A stretch of 49,295 bases of DNA from an uncultured Collinsella sp. GTDB lineage: Bacteria; Actinomycetota; Coriobacteriia; Coriobacteriales; Coriobacteriaceae. Positions 7,122-16,077 of the stretch are shown one piece after another (positions within the stretch are counted from its first letter, which is position 1; each line of letters opens with the position of its first letter). The notes under the pieces were generated by a model. That model saw nothing but the letters and a program-made list of their open reading frames with translations. It was not told the DNA's origin and made no database searches. A program made the translations under genes and the position numbers. The stretch covers positions 1 to 49,295 of the forward strand of contig UQIB01000021.1 of assembly GCA_900541015.1 (NCBI GenBank). The letters run 5' to 3'.

Positions 7122-8121
7122 GGAACGGCTCGGCGAAGTGGCAGGCACAGCAGTGGCCCGGAGCAACTTCCTTAAACTCAGGAAGCTTCTCGGAGCAGAT
7201 GCCCTGCGCGATCGGGCAGCGGGTGTGGAAACGGCAACCGGTCGGCGGATCCAGCGGTGACGGCGGGTCGCCGGCAAGGATGATGCGCTTACGGGTCTTC
7301 TGGATATCAGGATCGGGCACCGGCACAGCAGACAGCAACGACTGCGTGTACGGGTGGTGCGGCTCACTGTAGAGCGTCTTCCAGTCCGAAACCTCGACCA
7401 TCTTACCCAGATACATAACTGCGACGCGATCGGAGATGTGCTGCACGACGGACAGGTCGTGGGCAATAAACAGATATGCGGTACCGAACTTGTCCTGGAG
7501 TTCCTTGAGCAGGTTCAGAACCTGGGCCTGAATGGACACATCCAGAGCGGAAACCGGCTCGTCGCAGATAATCAGCTTGGGCTTCAACGCAAATGCGCGG
7601 GCAATGCCGACACGCTGGCGCTGACCGCCGGAGAACTCATGAGGATAGCGGTTAATGTGCTCGGGGTTCAGTCCGACAACGTCGAGAAGTTCGCGGACAC
7701 GCTCAATGCGCTCCTCCTTGGTGCCCACGCCGTGAATGGTCATGGGCTCGGAGACGATCTCGCCGATGGTCATACGAGGATTGAGCGAAGCATAAGGATC
7801 CTGGAAGATAAACTGCATCTCACGACGCATGTCCTTGATCTCATGCTTGCTCATCTCGGCAACATCTTTGCCCTGGAAGAACACTTTGCCTGCCGTCGGC
7901 TTGGTCAGGCGCATGATGGTACGGCCCGTGGTGGACTTACCGCAACCAGACTCGCCGACCAGGCCAAAGGTCTCACCCGGATAAATCTCGAACGAAATGT
8001 CATTCACAGCAGAGACGACACGCTTGGAGAAGCGCTTGGCGAACATGCCGGACTCAGCGGGAAACTCCTTAGAGAGGTGCTCGACCTTCAGCAGCGGAGT
8101 ACGCTCGTTGGTATCTGCCAT
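7093..8121 (-). CDS. oppF: oligopeptide ABC transporter ATP-binding protein
   Basis: A 342-residue nucleotide-binding subunit on the inner face of the membrane. Walker A GESGCGKST is near residue 56, the Q loop is IFQDPYASLNP, the signature is FSGGQRQRVGIARA and Walker B is LIICDEPVSALD. The C-terminal oligopeptide-transporter domain keeps four Cys (GCRFHTRCPIAQGIC and CCACHF), the spacing of the Fe-S-type motif of OppD/OppF/DppD. It is the last gene of oppABCDF. Its ATG overlaps the stop of oppD (TAATG). Its last codons form one arm of the long palindrome that follows, so its mRNA 3' end is probably strongly structured. Confidence 0.92.
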   Translation of the reverse strand: MADTNERTPLLKVEHLSKEFPAESGMFAKRFSKRVVSAVNDISFEIYPGETFGLVGESGCGKSTTGRTIMRLTKPTAGKVFFQGKDVAEMSKHEIKDMRREMQFIFQDPYASLNPRMTIGEIVSEPMTIHGVGTKEERIERVRELLDVVGLNPEHINRYPHEFSGGQRQRVGIARAFALKPKLIICDEPVSALDVSIQAQVLNLLKELQDKFGTAYLFIAHDLSVVQHISDRVAVMYLGKMVEVSDWKTLYSEPHHPYTQSLLSAVPVPDPDIQKTRKRIILAGDPPSPLDPPTGCRFHTRCPIAQGICSEKLPEFKEVAPGHCCACHFAEPFPIKESHIDL

Positions 8122-9212
8122 TACGCCTCGCCTCCCTTCTTGGAATCCCTGCGCGTACGGGACGTCTCAGGAGCGTTCTTGAGGAACTCGGGGTCACCGG
8201 AGTAGTGGCACGCAGAGTAATGACCAGACTCGGTGACAACGCGCTCGGGGCGCTGCTTGCGGCACTTGTCCGTCGCATAGGGGCAGCGAGGAGAGAAGAC
8301 GCAGCCCTCAGGCAGGTTCATGAGCGAAGGCGGGTTGCCGTGAATCGGCGTAAGAGGCTTCTTCTCTTCGATGGCCTGCTCCGGGATGGAGCGGATAAGG
8401 CCCCAGGTGTAGGGGTGGCGGCTCTCGTAGAAGATTTCCTCAGCAGTACCGAACTCGACGGGACGGCCGGCGTACATAACCATGATCTTATCGGCCATAT
8501 CGGCAACGACGCCCAGGTCATGGGTAATCATGATGATGGCGTTGCCGTTCTTCTCCTGCATCTCCTGCATGAGCTCGATAATCTGAGCCTGAATGGTAAC
8601 GTCCAGAGCCGTCGTGGGCTCGTCGGCAATCAGGATATCGGGATCGCAGGCAAGAGCCATAGCGATCATGACACGCTGACGCATACCGCCCGAGAACTGG
8701 TGCGGATACTCATTGACGCGCTTCTCGGGCTCGGGGATACCCACGAGGTCCAAAAGCTCGGTAGCGCGCTTGAGCGCCTCCTGCTTGGAGTAGCCACGGT
8801 GCAGACGAAGGCCCTCGCCCACCTGCTTGCCGATCTTATAGACCGGGTTCAAGGAGGTCATAGGATCCTGGAAGATCATCGCGATATCGTTACCGCGAAT
8901 GTGCTGCATCTCTTCCTCGGTCATTTCGAGGATAGAACGACCGCGATAGCGAACATCGCCGCCCTCAATCTTTCCCGGAGGCATCGAGATAAGGCCCATG
9001 ATGGTCATGGCGGTCACGGACTTACCGGAGCCAGATTCACCGACGACACCCAGGGTCTCGCCGCGATCGAGCGTGTAGGACACACCGTCGACAGCGCGAA
9101 CGACGCCGTCCTCGGTATGGAAATACATCTTAAGGTCATCGACCTCGAGCAGATGCTGGCCCTCGGGAACCGGCTGGTCCTTCAGGTCCACATAGTTCTT
9201 GTTCTTCTTCAT
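8121..9212 (-). CDS. oppD: oligopeptide ABC transporter ATP-binding protein
   Basis: A 363-residue partner of OppF. Walker A GESGSGKS near residue 58, Q loop FQDPMTSLNP, signature FSGGMRQRVMIAMA, Walker B ILIADEPTTALD. The C-terminal domain keeps the four-Cys motif (GCVFSPRCPYATDKC and SACHY). The Asp/Glu-rich start MKKNKNYVDLKDQ is ordinary. It starts 2 bases after oppC and overlaps oppF by one base, so translation is coupled. OppD and OppF form the ATPase heterodimer that drives the OppB-OppC channel. Confidence 0.92.
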   Translation of the reverse strand: MKKNKNYVDLKDQPVPEGQHLLEVDDLKMYFHTEDGVVRAVDGVSYTLDRGETLGVVGESGSGKSVTAMTIMGLISMPPGKIEGGDVRYRGRSILEMTEEEMQHIRGNDIAMIFQDPMTSLNPVYKIGKQVGEGLRLHRGYSKQEALKRATELLDLVGIPEPEKRVNEYPHQFSGGMRQRVMIAMALACDPDILIADEPTTALDVTIQAQIIELMQEMQEKNGNAIIMITHDLGVVADMADKIMVMYAGRPVEFGTAEEIFYESRHPYTWGLIRSIPEQAIEEKKPLTPIHGNPPSLMNLPEGCVFSPRCPYATDKCRKQRPERVVTESGHYSACHYSGDPEFLKNAPETSRTRRDSKKGGEA

Positions 9213-9214
9213 CC

Positions 9215-10150
9215 TTATGCGTCCTTCATCTTGACGTCGAGGGCGTCGCGCAGACCGTCACCCAGCAGGGTGAAGGCGAGCACCGTCGAAAGAATTGCCA
9301 GACCGGGCATGATCATCATCCAGGGAGCAGTCAGAAGATACTGCTGACCGTCCTGAATCATGGAGCCCCACGAAGGCGTAGGCGGAATAACGCCCATGCC
9401 GAGGAAGGACAGAGCGGACTCGGTCAGAATGGCGCCACCGATGTTCATGGTCGCGTAGACCACGATGGAGGCGACGGAGTTCGGGAAGATGTGACGCACG
9501 ACGATACGAGCATCAGATGCACCCATCGCGCGCGCAGCGTCAACATAGTCGTTTTCCTTGACCGTCAAGATTGCAGAGCGGAAGACGCGCGCAATCGAAG
9601 GCCAGCCGAGAATACCGATGGCAATAAAGACGTTCTGAAGACCACGACCGATAACGGCGATCATGGCGACAACGAACAGCACGTACGGGAACGCCAAGAA
9701 GATATCCGCACAGCGCATGATGATCGTATCCCAGATGCCGCCGTAGAAACCGGCCAGGGCGCCCATGACCAGACCGATCAACGTGGAGATGGCAGTGGCC
9801 ATAATACCGACGGATAGCGAAACGCGTGCACCGTAGATAACGCGGACGAGAATGTCACGACCGAGGGCATCGGTGCCAAACGGGTGCTCGGCACACGGAG
9901 CCAGCAGCGATGTCTCGGCCATGGTGGTCGAATCGGAAGCCGTCGGCGAACCGAGCCAGGGCTTAGCCCACAGATCTGCGGTCAGGGCAACCACAACGAC
10001 GATGATGATCCAGCAGACACCGATAACGGCGAGCTTGTTCTTACGAAGACGCTTAAAAGCGTCGCCCCACAGCGTGCGGGACTTGGCGGGAGCAGATGCG
10101 GCCTTGGTGGCGGTAGCCTGCTCCTGAGACTGAGGATCAGTTTCCTGCAT
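9215..10150 (-). CDS. oppC: oligopeptide ABC transporter permease
   Basis: A 311-residue inner-membrane permease. A hydrophilic N-terminus of about 35 residues precedes the first membrane span (LAVIGVCWIIIVVVVALTA). The characteristic segment FGTDALGRDILVRVIYGARVSL follows, then a multi-span domain. The EAA loop that docks on the ATPase is DYVDAARAMGASDARIVVRH. The start lies 14 bases after oppB and is preceded by AGGGAGG. It pairs with OppB to form the translocation path. Confidence 0.92.
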   Translation of the reverse strand: MQETDPQSQEQATATKAASAPAKSRTLWGDAFKRLRKNKLAVIGVCWIIIVVVVALTADLWAKPWLGSPTASDSTTMAETSLLAPCAEHPFGTDALGRDILVRVIYGARVSLSVGIMATAISTLIGLVMGALAGFYGGIWDTIIMRCADIFLAFPYVLFVVAMIAVIGRGLQNVFIAIGILGWPSIARVFRSAILTVKENDYVDAARAMGASDARIVVRHIFPNSVASIVVYATMNIGGAILTESALSFLGMGVIPPTPSWGSMIQDGQQYLLTAPWMMIMPGLAILSTVLAFTLLGDGLRDALDVKMKDA

Positions 10151-10164
10151 GAGACGTACCTCCC

Positions 10165-11202
10165 TTAGGCCTTATCCGACGGACCGCCAAGGCGGATGCG
10201 CGGGTCGAGGAATGCATAGCTAATGTCGACGAGCAGGTTGATCACCATGACGACGACGACGATGAGCGTAACGCCGCCCATAACGATGGGCCAGTCACGC
10301 ATGCTAATGGCGCGATAGACCTCATAGCCGATACCGGGCCAGTTGAAGACCGTCTCGGTCAGGATGGCGCCCGAAAGCATGCCGCCAAAGTCGACACCAA
10401 TATAGGTAACGACGGGGATGAGTGCATTCTTAAGCGCATGCTTGATGATGATCGCGCGATTGGAGAGACCCTTGGCTTTTGCCGTACGAATGTAATCCTG
10501 GTTCATGACGTCAAGCAGCTGCGAGCGCATAATGCGGGCAGCATAAGCGGTCGAAACCGAAGCCAGCGTAATGGTCGGAAGCACATAGTGCATCCAATCC
10601 TGATACTGAGAGCTGGCACCGCCGGCACCCGAGATCGGCATGGAGAATGCACCGCCCGTGGCGTCCTTGAGGATGACGCCAAAGAACAGCTGCAGCAACA
10701 TACCGAGCCAGAAGGCCGGGACCGCAACGAGGATCGACGTGGTGAGCGTTACCAAAATATCCCAGAAGGAATAACGCTTTACCGCCGAAATGATACCCGC
10801 ACCGATACCCATGATTGCCTCGAGCACGATGGCGCACGCGGCAAGTTTGACCGTATACGGATACTTCTGGGCAAAGATTTCCGTAACCGGCAGCTTGCGC
10901 TGATACGAATTGCCCAGATCGCCATGAAGGAGGCCGTTCATGTAATACAAATAACGGTCCACGAGCGACGTTTGAACGGGGTCGCCGTTCTCGTCAAGGA
11001 TCGCGTTGCCGTCCTCGTCCGACTGGACCAGGTGATAGCGGACGCGAAGCTGAAGCTCCACCTCGGGGGACAGAGCCTTGTCTCCACCGATCAGCTTGAT
11101 CGGATCTCCCGGCACGATATTCTGGAGGGCGAACAGAATCAGCGTAACGCCCAAAAATACCGGGATGAACTGAAGCACACGTTTAACGATGTACTTACCC
11201 AT
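10165..11202 (-). CDS. oppB: oligopeptide ABC transporter permease
   Basis: A 345-residue permease. Span 1 is LQFIPVFLGVTLILFAL, then the periplasmic segment with NIVPGDPIKLIGG, then four to five further spans. The EAA loop is DYIRTAKAKGLSNRAIIIKH. The C-terminus SYAFLDPRIRLG is typical of the OppB/DppB family. A 30-residue acidic insert (DEDGNAILDENGDP) lies in the first external loop and lengthens the protein slightly. It follows oppA after a 156-base gap containing a stable hairpin, which may set the ratio of binding protein to membrane subunits. Confidence 0.92.
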   Translation of the reverse strand: MGKYIVKRVLQFIPVFLGVTLILFALQNIVPGDPIKLIGGDKALSPEVELQLRVRYHLVQSDEDGNAILDENGDPVQTSLVDRYLYYMNGLLHGDLGNSYQRKLPVTEIFAQKYPYTVKLAACAIVLEAIMGIGAGIISAVKRYSFWDILVTLTTSILVAVPAFWLGMLLQLFFGVILKDATGGAFSMPISGAGGASSQYQDWMHYVLPTITLASVSTAYAARIMRSQLLDVMNQDYIRTAKAKGLSNRAIIIKHALKNALIPVVTYIGVDFGGMLSGAILTETVFNWPGIGYEVYRAISMRDWPIVMGGVTLIVVVVMVINLLVDISYAFLDPRIRLGGPSDKA

Positions 11203-11232
11203 ACCACTCCCCTATCTAGGGATTAACCTAAA

Positions 11233-11262
11233 TGGGATGCCGATCGCCAGACCGGCATCCCA
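11233..11262 (-). terminator. hairpin between oppA and oppB
   Basis: Perfect 10-bp stem TGGGATGCCG / CGGCATCCCA with a 10-base loop. The minus strand continues TTTAGG, a weak T run. It is more likely a partial terminator or mRNA-stabilising hairpin than a full stop, because oppB has no separate promoter that I can see. Confidence 0.6.
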
Positions 11263-11358
11263 AAATTACCATCAGCCAGTTTACCCCAGGTTAGGGAGAA
11301 CTGTATGTTTCCCATGAGGTCTACGTAAATACTTGACCCTCACGGAAGCTGCAAACTC

Positions 11359-13035
11359 TTAGGCGAGCTCAGCGGTACCCAGATCGGCGTGCTTCTGCGG
11401 ATCGACATAGAGGTGCTTGATGCGATCGGAGCCGGCGATGGTGTGCGTGTAGAACATCACCGGGATGACCGGGCAGTCGGCAGCGACCATTGCATCGGCC
11501 TCCTGCATCTTAGCGACGCGCTCTTCGTCGTCAACCGTGGTACGGGCCTCGTCGACCTTGGCGTCGAACTCGGGGTTGTTGTAACCAGAGCGGTTGTCGC
11601 CACCGAGGGAGTCGGAGTGGAACAGCGGATACAGGAAGTTGTCCATGATCGGGTAGTCAGCAATCCAACCCAGACGACCGAACTGATAGTTAAAGTTCTG
11701 ATACTGCTCGAGCAGGGCAGACCACTCGGGGGTATCGGAGACAGCGGTAACGCCAACCTTGGCGAGGTCGCCGATGATGGACTCCATGATCTCCTTGTGG
11801 CCACCGTCCTGGTTGTAGGACAGAGTCACGTTAATGCCACGATCGCCGTTAGCGCCAGCGGGAGCAACCTTGTCGAGGTACTCGTTAGCCTTGTCAACGT
11901 CGTAGGCGCAGAACTCCCATGCGCCCTCCTTGTAGCCATCGATGCCCGGAGGAACAATGCCGTCGGCAGGGGTACGGGTACCCTTGAAGATGGTCTTGCA
12001 GATGGCCTCACGGTTGATGGCCAGGGAGATACCCCTGCGCAGGTCGGCGTTGTTGAACGGCTCGGCCGTGTTGTTGCAGGTCAGGTAGTAGGTGGAAGGC
12101 TCGGCGCCGAGCAGCATGCGCTCGCCGTCACCCATGGTGTAGCCGTCCTTGGACACGCCGCGATCCTTCTTGGCAGCGTCAATCTGAGCAACGGGAACGT
12201 CGCAGACATCGAGGTTACCGGCCTGGAACTCCTTGTAAGCGGTCTCCATGTCCTTGATGACCTGGAAGTGGATGCCATCGATCTTGGCCTTGTCGCCATA
12301 GTAATCGTCGAACTTCTTGAGGTTGATCTCCTGACCATCCTCCCACTTGCCGTCCATCATGAACGGGCCGTTACCGACCGGTGCAAGGTAGAAGCTCTTG
12401 ACATCGGACTCGGCGCACTCGGGAACCGGAGCCAGAGCCGGGTGAGAGGCGACGAAGGGGAAGTCGGCGTAAGCGGAAGACAGCTTGACGACGAGGGTCT
12501 CATCGTCGGGGCAAGTAACACCGCTGAGCTCGGTAGCGTTACCGGCAAGCAGGTCGTCATAGCCCTCGACCATGGAAAGGTGATAGGAGACCTCGGAAGG
12601 GCCGTACTCGGTAGCGATGGCCGACTTGGTGTTGACCAGACGCTCCCAACCGAGCTTGAAGGACTTGGAGGTAACGTCGTCACCGTTGTGGAACTTGGCC
12701 TTCTTGATCTTGAAGGTAAACTCGGTGGCGTCGTCGTTGGCCTCAAAGGACTCGCAAGCCAGCGGGACGATCTTGCCCTTCTCGGCGTCATAAGAGGTCA
12801 GAGCGTCAAAGAGCTGGTACTCGACCTGAGTGCCCTGATCCTCCTGGACATTGTAGGGGTCGATGCAGACCGGGTTGTTGATGTAGAAGTTCAGCGTCGA
12901 ACCGGACTCAGAACCGGAAGCGTCGCCGCCCTTCTTGCCGCATGCGGCAAGAAAAGCCATGGAGCTCGCAGCGAGGGTGCCGCCAACAAAGGCGCGACGA
13001 CCCATAACGGGCTGGTGGAACATAGAATCAGCCAT
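11359..13035 (-). CDS. oppA: oligopeptide-binding lipoprotein
   Basis: A 558-residue SBP family 5 protein anchored to the outside of the cytoplasmic membrane. The signal is MGRRAFVGGTLAASSMAFLAAC: twin Arg, hydrophobic stretch and a lipobox LAAC whose Cys is near residue 32. A Gly/Ser linker follows. The family hallmark for the ligand site, NPVCIDPYNVQEDQGTQVEYQLFDAL, comes next, and later LRRGISLAINREAIC. Start ATG 13033-13035 has a perfect AAGGAGG seven bases upstream. It heads the opp operon and has a candidate promoter in the 294 bases before it. Confidence 0.92.
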   Translation of the reverse strand: MADSMFHQPVMGRRAFVGGTLAASSMAFLAACGKKGGDASGSESGSTLNFYINNPVCIDPYNVQEDQGTQVEYQLFDALTSYDAEKGKIVPLACESFEANDDATEFTFKIKKAKFHNGDDVTSKSFKLGWERLVNTKSAIATEYGPSEVSYHLSMVEGYDDLLAGNATELSGVTCPDDETLVVKLSSAYADFPFVASHPALAPVPECAESDVKSFYLAPVGNGPFMMDGKWEDGQEINLKKFDDYYGDKAKIDGIHFQVIKDMETAYKEFQAGNLDVCDVPVAQIDAAKKDRGVSKDGYTMGDGERMLLGAEPSTYYLTCNNTAEPFNNADLRRGISLAINREAICKTIFKGTRTPADGIVPPGIDGYKEGAWEFCAYDVDKANEYLDKVAPAGANGDRGINVTLSYNQDGGHKEIMESIIGDLAKVGVTAVSDTPEWSALLEQYQNFNYQFGRLGWIADYPIMDNFLYPLFHSDSLGGDNRSGYNNPEFDAKVDEARTTVDDEERVAKMQEADAMVAADCPVIPVMFYTHTIAGSDRIKHLYVDPQKHADLGTAELA

Positions 13036-13277
13036 GCCATCCTCCTTATGAGATAGGACAAAGAAATGTTCAGTCGGACATATGTCGAGACAATCCGATC
13101 CGAACCATCAAAACGCCGCCCGCTGCTATGGCTGGTTATGCACAACGGACCAACGTTTCGCAATACAGTAGCGCATTTTATGCACTATTTGGGGCTAATT
13201 CCGGTTAACGGTCGAGAATTTCTTTAGTTGGGCGAAGTATGTGGGGATATTTTGACTCTGTTACAAATATGTAAACA
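13036..13277 (-). promoter_or_regulatory. oppA leader and candidate promoter
   Basis: This region holds no gene. The best minus-strand promoter is -35 TTGCGA (13158-13163) with -10 CATAAC (13135-13140), spaced by 17. CGAAACGTTGG overlaps the -35 and has the AACGTT core also seen before gap and the sat-nan operon. The leader to the ATG would be about 95 bases. I see no riboswitch fold. Confidence 0.4.
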
Positions 13278-13307
13278 AAAAGGGTCCCGCACTTGCGGAA
13301 CCCTTTT
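13278..13307 (-). terminator. secG terminator
   Basis: AAAAGGGT-CCGCA pairs with TGCGG-ACCCTTTT around a two-base loop, with single mismatches. The minus strand ends in TTTTTG. It lies 22 bases past the secG stop. The stem is symmetrical, so it could also stop plus-strand transcription. Confidence 0.8.
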
Positions 13308-13329
13308 CAAGAATTTATACGGCTCGTGC

Positions 13330-13584
13330 TTAGAAGCCGACGATGCCCTGCGGGAAGAAGAACATGCACAGGACGACGCACACGGCAAACACGACAGCCA
13401 TGATTACCGTCAGGCGATCGAGGTTCTGCTCCATGACGCCCGTGGCAGAGCTGGAGTTATACAGCGAGCTAGCGATCATATCCGAAACGCCGGTGCCCTT
13501 ACCGGAATGCATCAGGACGAGAATCGTCAGCGCCACGGCAGAGACAGCCCAAACGACAAACAGAAGAATCTGGAACGGACCCAT
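13330..13584 (-). CDS. secG: protein-export membrane protein SecG
   Basis: An 84-residue accessory subunit of the SecYEG translocon. There are two membrane spans (ILLFVVWAVSAVALTILVLM near 5-24 and LTVIMAVVFAVCVVLCMFFF near 57-76). The conserved cytoplasmic loop is HSGKGTGVSDM, and the Asn-rich linker contains SSSATGVMEQNLDR. GAGC is weak as a ribosome site but AAGGAGC is seen just upstream of the ATG. In actinobacteria secG classically closes the gap-pgk-tpi cluster, as here, although a strong terminator separates it from gpmI. Confidence 0.9.
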   Translation of the reverse strand: MGPFQILLFVVWAVSAVALTILVLMHSGKGTGVSDMIASSLYNSSSATGVMEQNLDRLTVIMAVVFAVCVVLCMFFFPQGIVGF

Positions 13585-13693
13585 AGATAAGCTCCTTAAT
13601 AGAACAGTTCAAACTCCAGTACTGTACCACAATCCCCCGCTCTCCCCTACCTGCCACTCAAGGACGGGGTGGAAATGGCAGAAATACCAAAAA

Positions 13694-13725
13694 AAGGGGG
13701 TTGTCCGGTTGTGGACAACCCCCTT
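13694..13725 (-). terminator. gpmI terminator
   Basis: Perfect 13-bp stem AAGGGGGTTGTCC / GGACAACCCCCTT with a 6-base loop. The minus strand continues as a run of T (13688-13693). It closes the pgk-tpiA-gpmI unit 25 bases past the gpmI stop. Confidence 0.9.
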
Positions 13726-13750
13726 ACTAGAAAACGGTATTTGTTTTCTA

Positions 13751-15304
13751 TTAGGCCTCGGTGGCGAGCACGCGGCCCGTCATCTCGGCGGAAGGCTCCA
13801 GACCAGCCATGGTGAGCATAGTCGGGGCGATATCGGAAAGACGACCGTCCTCGATACCGGTGAGCTGTGCCTTCTCATCAACGATGATGAACGGCACGCG
13901 GTTGGTGGTGTGAGCCGTAAACGGATGCTTGGAACCGTCGGAAGCAACGTCAAACATGTGATCGGCGTTGCCGTGGTCGGCGGTAATCAGCGCAAAGCCG
14001 CCCTTGGCGAGAATCGCCGGGACAACCTTGGACAGGGCATCGTCAACAGCCTCGACGGCCTTAACGGCAGCGTCGAAGACACCGGTGTGACCAACCATGT
14101 CGCAGTTTGCGAAGTTCACGATGTAGAAATCAGCGCGATCCTCGTTGATGGCGGCGACGAGCTTCTCGGTAACCTCGGGAGCGCTCATCTCGGGCTGCAA
14201 ATCGTAGGTAGCAACCTTGGGGGAAGCGACGAGCACGCGCTCCTCGCCCTCCTTGGGCTCCTCGATGCCACCGTTGAGGAAGAACGTCACGTGGGCGTAT
14301 TTCTCGGTCTCAGCAGTGTGCAGCTGCTTCAGGCCATTGGCGGCGATAACGTCGGCCAGGACGTTCTCGGGGAACGTCTTGGGGAAGGCGACCTCGACGT
14401 CAAACGTCGGATCGTACTCGGTCATCGTCACAAAGTGCGAAAGCTTGATTTGCTCGCGCTCAAAGCCGTCGAACTCCTTGTCCGTGAACACGCGGGTCAT
14501 CTGACGAGCGCGGTCGGGACGGAAGTTGAAGAAGATGGCCGCGTCGCCCTCGTGAATGCCCTCGTTGTGGGCAGCGAAAGGCTCGACGAACTCGTCGCCG
14601 CGCGGGTCCTTCTCGTAGTAGGCCTTGATACCGGCAACGGGGTCGGTATCAGCATCGGACGCGTTGACCATGACGTCGTAGGCGCGCTGGATGCGCTCCC
14701 AACGGTTGTCGCGGTCCATCGCCCAATAACGACCCGAGACGGTGGCAACGCGAGCGTCGCAACCGGTCTCCTCGGAAATCTTGGCCAGGAAGGCGCAGAA
14801 CTCACTCATGTAACCGGCACCGGACTGCGGGTCGACGTCGCGGCCATCCATGAAGGCGTGGACGCGAACGGTCTTGACGCCATGCTCGGCAGCCATCTTG
14901 ACCAGAGCCTCGACGTGGTTCATGTGGGAGTGAACGCCGCCAGGGCTCATAAGGCCCATGAGGTGGAGAGTCTTGCCGTCAGCCTTGACATCGTCCATGG
15001 CCTTGACGAAAACCTCGTTCTTGGCGATGGAGCCGTCCTTGATGGCATTGTTGATGCGCGAAAGCTCCTGGAACACGATGCGACCGGCACCGATGTTGAG
15101 GTGACCCACCTCGGAGTTGCCCATCTGGCCGTCGGGAAGGCCCACGTCCTCGCCCGAAGCACCAAGCGTGGTGTGAGGATACTTCTCGTACAGGCTATCA
15201 AGGAAGGGCGTCTTGGCAGCGGCGACGGCGTTCTCGCCATCGGCCGGAGCCAGGCCGCAGCCGTCCATGATAATCAGGAGTGCAGGAAGATGACGCTGTG
15301 CCAT
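13751..15304 (-). CDS. gpmI: 2,3-bisphosphoglycerate-independent phosphoglycerate mutase
   Basis: A 517-residue Mn-dependent enzyme that interconverts 3- and 2-phosphoglycerate in glycolysis. It belongs to the alkaline phosphatase superfamily: LIIMDGCGLAP (metal Asp) at the N-terminus, the phosphoserine site GQMGNSEVGHLNIGAGR near residue 62, FNFRPDRARQM, and the second metal cluster ALITADHGNADHM near residue 435. The length is normal. It starts 5 bases after the tpiA stop, so the genes are translationally coupled. Placing gpmI between tpiA and secG adds the next step of lower glycolysis to the operon. Confidence 0.95.
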   Translation of the reverse strand: MAQRHLPALLIIMDGCGLAPADGENAVAAAKTPFLDSLYEKYPHTTLGASGEDVGLPDGQMGNSEVGHLNIGAGRIVFQELSRINNAIKDGSIAKNEVFVKAMDDVKADGKTLHLMGLMSPGGVHSHMNHVEALVKMAAEHGVKTVRVHAFMDGRDVDPQSGAGYMSEFCAFLAKISEETGCDARVATVSGRYWAMDRDNRWERIQRAYDVMVNASDADTDPVAGIKAYYEKDPRGDEFVEPFAAHNEGIHEGDAAIFFNFRPDRARQMTRVFTDKEFDGFEREQIKLSHFVTMTEYDPTFDVEVAFPKTFPENVLADVIAANGLKQLHTAETEKYAHVTFFLNGGIEEPKEGEERVLVASPKVATYDLQPEMSAPEVTEKLVAAINEDRADFYIVNFANCDMVGHTGVFDAAVKAVEAVDDALSKVVPAILAKGGFALITADHGNADHMFDVASDGSKHPFTAHTTNRVPFIIVDEKAQLTGIEDGRLSDIAPTMLTMAGLEPSAEMTGRVLATEA

Positions 15305-15309
15305 ATGTC

Positions 15310-16077
15310 CTACTCGCCTGCCTTGACGACCATAGAGGCGAAGTCGGCAGCCTTGAGCGAAGCGCCGCCCACGAGGGCGCCGTCAACGTCGGGCTTGGCG
15401 ACGAGCTCGGCGATGTTGCCGGGCTTGGCAGAGCCACCATAGAGAACGCGGATGCCGTTAGCGAGCTCCTCGCCGAACATCTCCTTGAGGGTCTCACGGA
15501 TAGCGCCGCAGACCTCCTGAGCATCCTCGGCGGTAGCGGTCTTGCCGGTGCCAATGGCCCAGATGGGCTCGTAGGCGACGACGACCTGCTTGGGGCAGGT
15601 GATCTCAAGACCAGCAAGGCCAGCCTTGACCTGGTTCACGACGTGCTCGACATAGGTGCCAGCCTCGCGGACCTCAAGGGACTCGCCGCAGCAGAAGACG
15701 GGAACAAGACCGGCGGCAACGAGGGCCTTGGCCTTCTTATTCTGATCCTCGTCGGTCTCGTGGAAGTAGTCGCGACGCTCGGAGTGACCGATGATGCAGT
15801 AGGTGCAGCCAGCGGACTTGAGCATGTCGCAAGAGGACTCACCGGTGAAGGCACCCTTGGCCTCCCAGTACACGTTCTGTGCACCGAGGGCGATGGGGGC
15901 AGCCTGAATGCGGTCATGAACCGTGGTGATGTCGATGGTCGGAGGGCAGACGAGCACCTCGACGCCAGCCGGAACCTCGGGCAGAGCCTGAGCCAGCTCG
16001 TCGGCGAGCTTGGCGGCCTCGGCGACGTCGTTGTTCATCTTCCAATTGCCAGCGATAAGAAGGGTGCGATTAGGCAT
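15310..16077 (-). CDS. tpiA: triosephosphate isomerase
   Basis: A 255-residue TIM barrel that interconverts dihydroxyacetone phosphate and glyceraldehyde-3-phosphate. The catalytic Lys is in GNWKMN (residue ~12), the catalytic His in IIGHSERR, the catalytic Glu in AYEPIWAIGTG, and the phosphate loop is YGGSAKPGN. The start ATG 16075-16077 (MPNRTLLIAGNWKMN) overlaps the pgk stop by 8 bases (ATGCCTAA); a longer frame upstream lies inside pgk and is not the start. Confidence 0.95.
   Translation of the reverse strand: MPNRTLLIAGNWKMNNDVAEAAKLADELAQALPEVPAGVEVLVCPPTIDITTVHDRIQAAPIALGAQNVYWEAKGAFTGESSCDMLKSAGCTYCIIGHSERRDYFHETDEDQNKKAKALVAAGLVPVFCCGESLEVREAGTYVEHVVNQVKAGLAGLEITCPKQVVVAYEPIWAIGTGKTATAEDAQEVCGAIRETLKEMFGEELANGIRVLYGGSAKPGNIAELVAKPDVDGALVGGASLKAADFASMVVKAGE

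Noticed and set aside
13343..15442. Plus-strand open frame of 699 residues opposite secG and gpmI
   Set aside because: Shadow of gpmI: the real enzyme is on the minus strand with all motifs. The same applies to long antisense frames opposite oppA, pgk, the sat genes and murJ.
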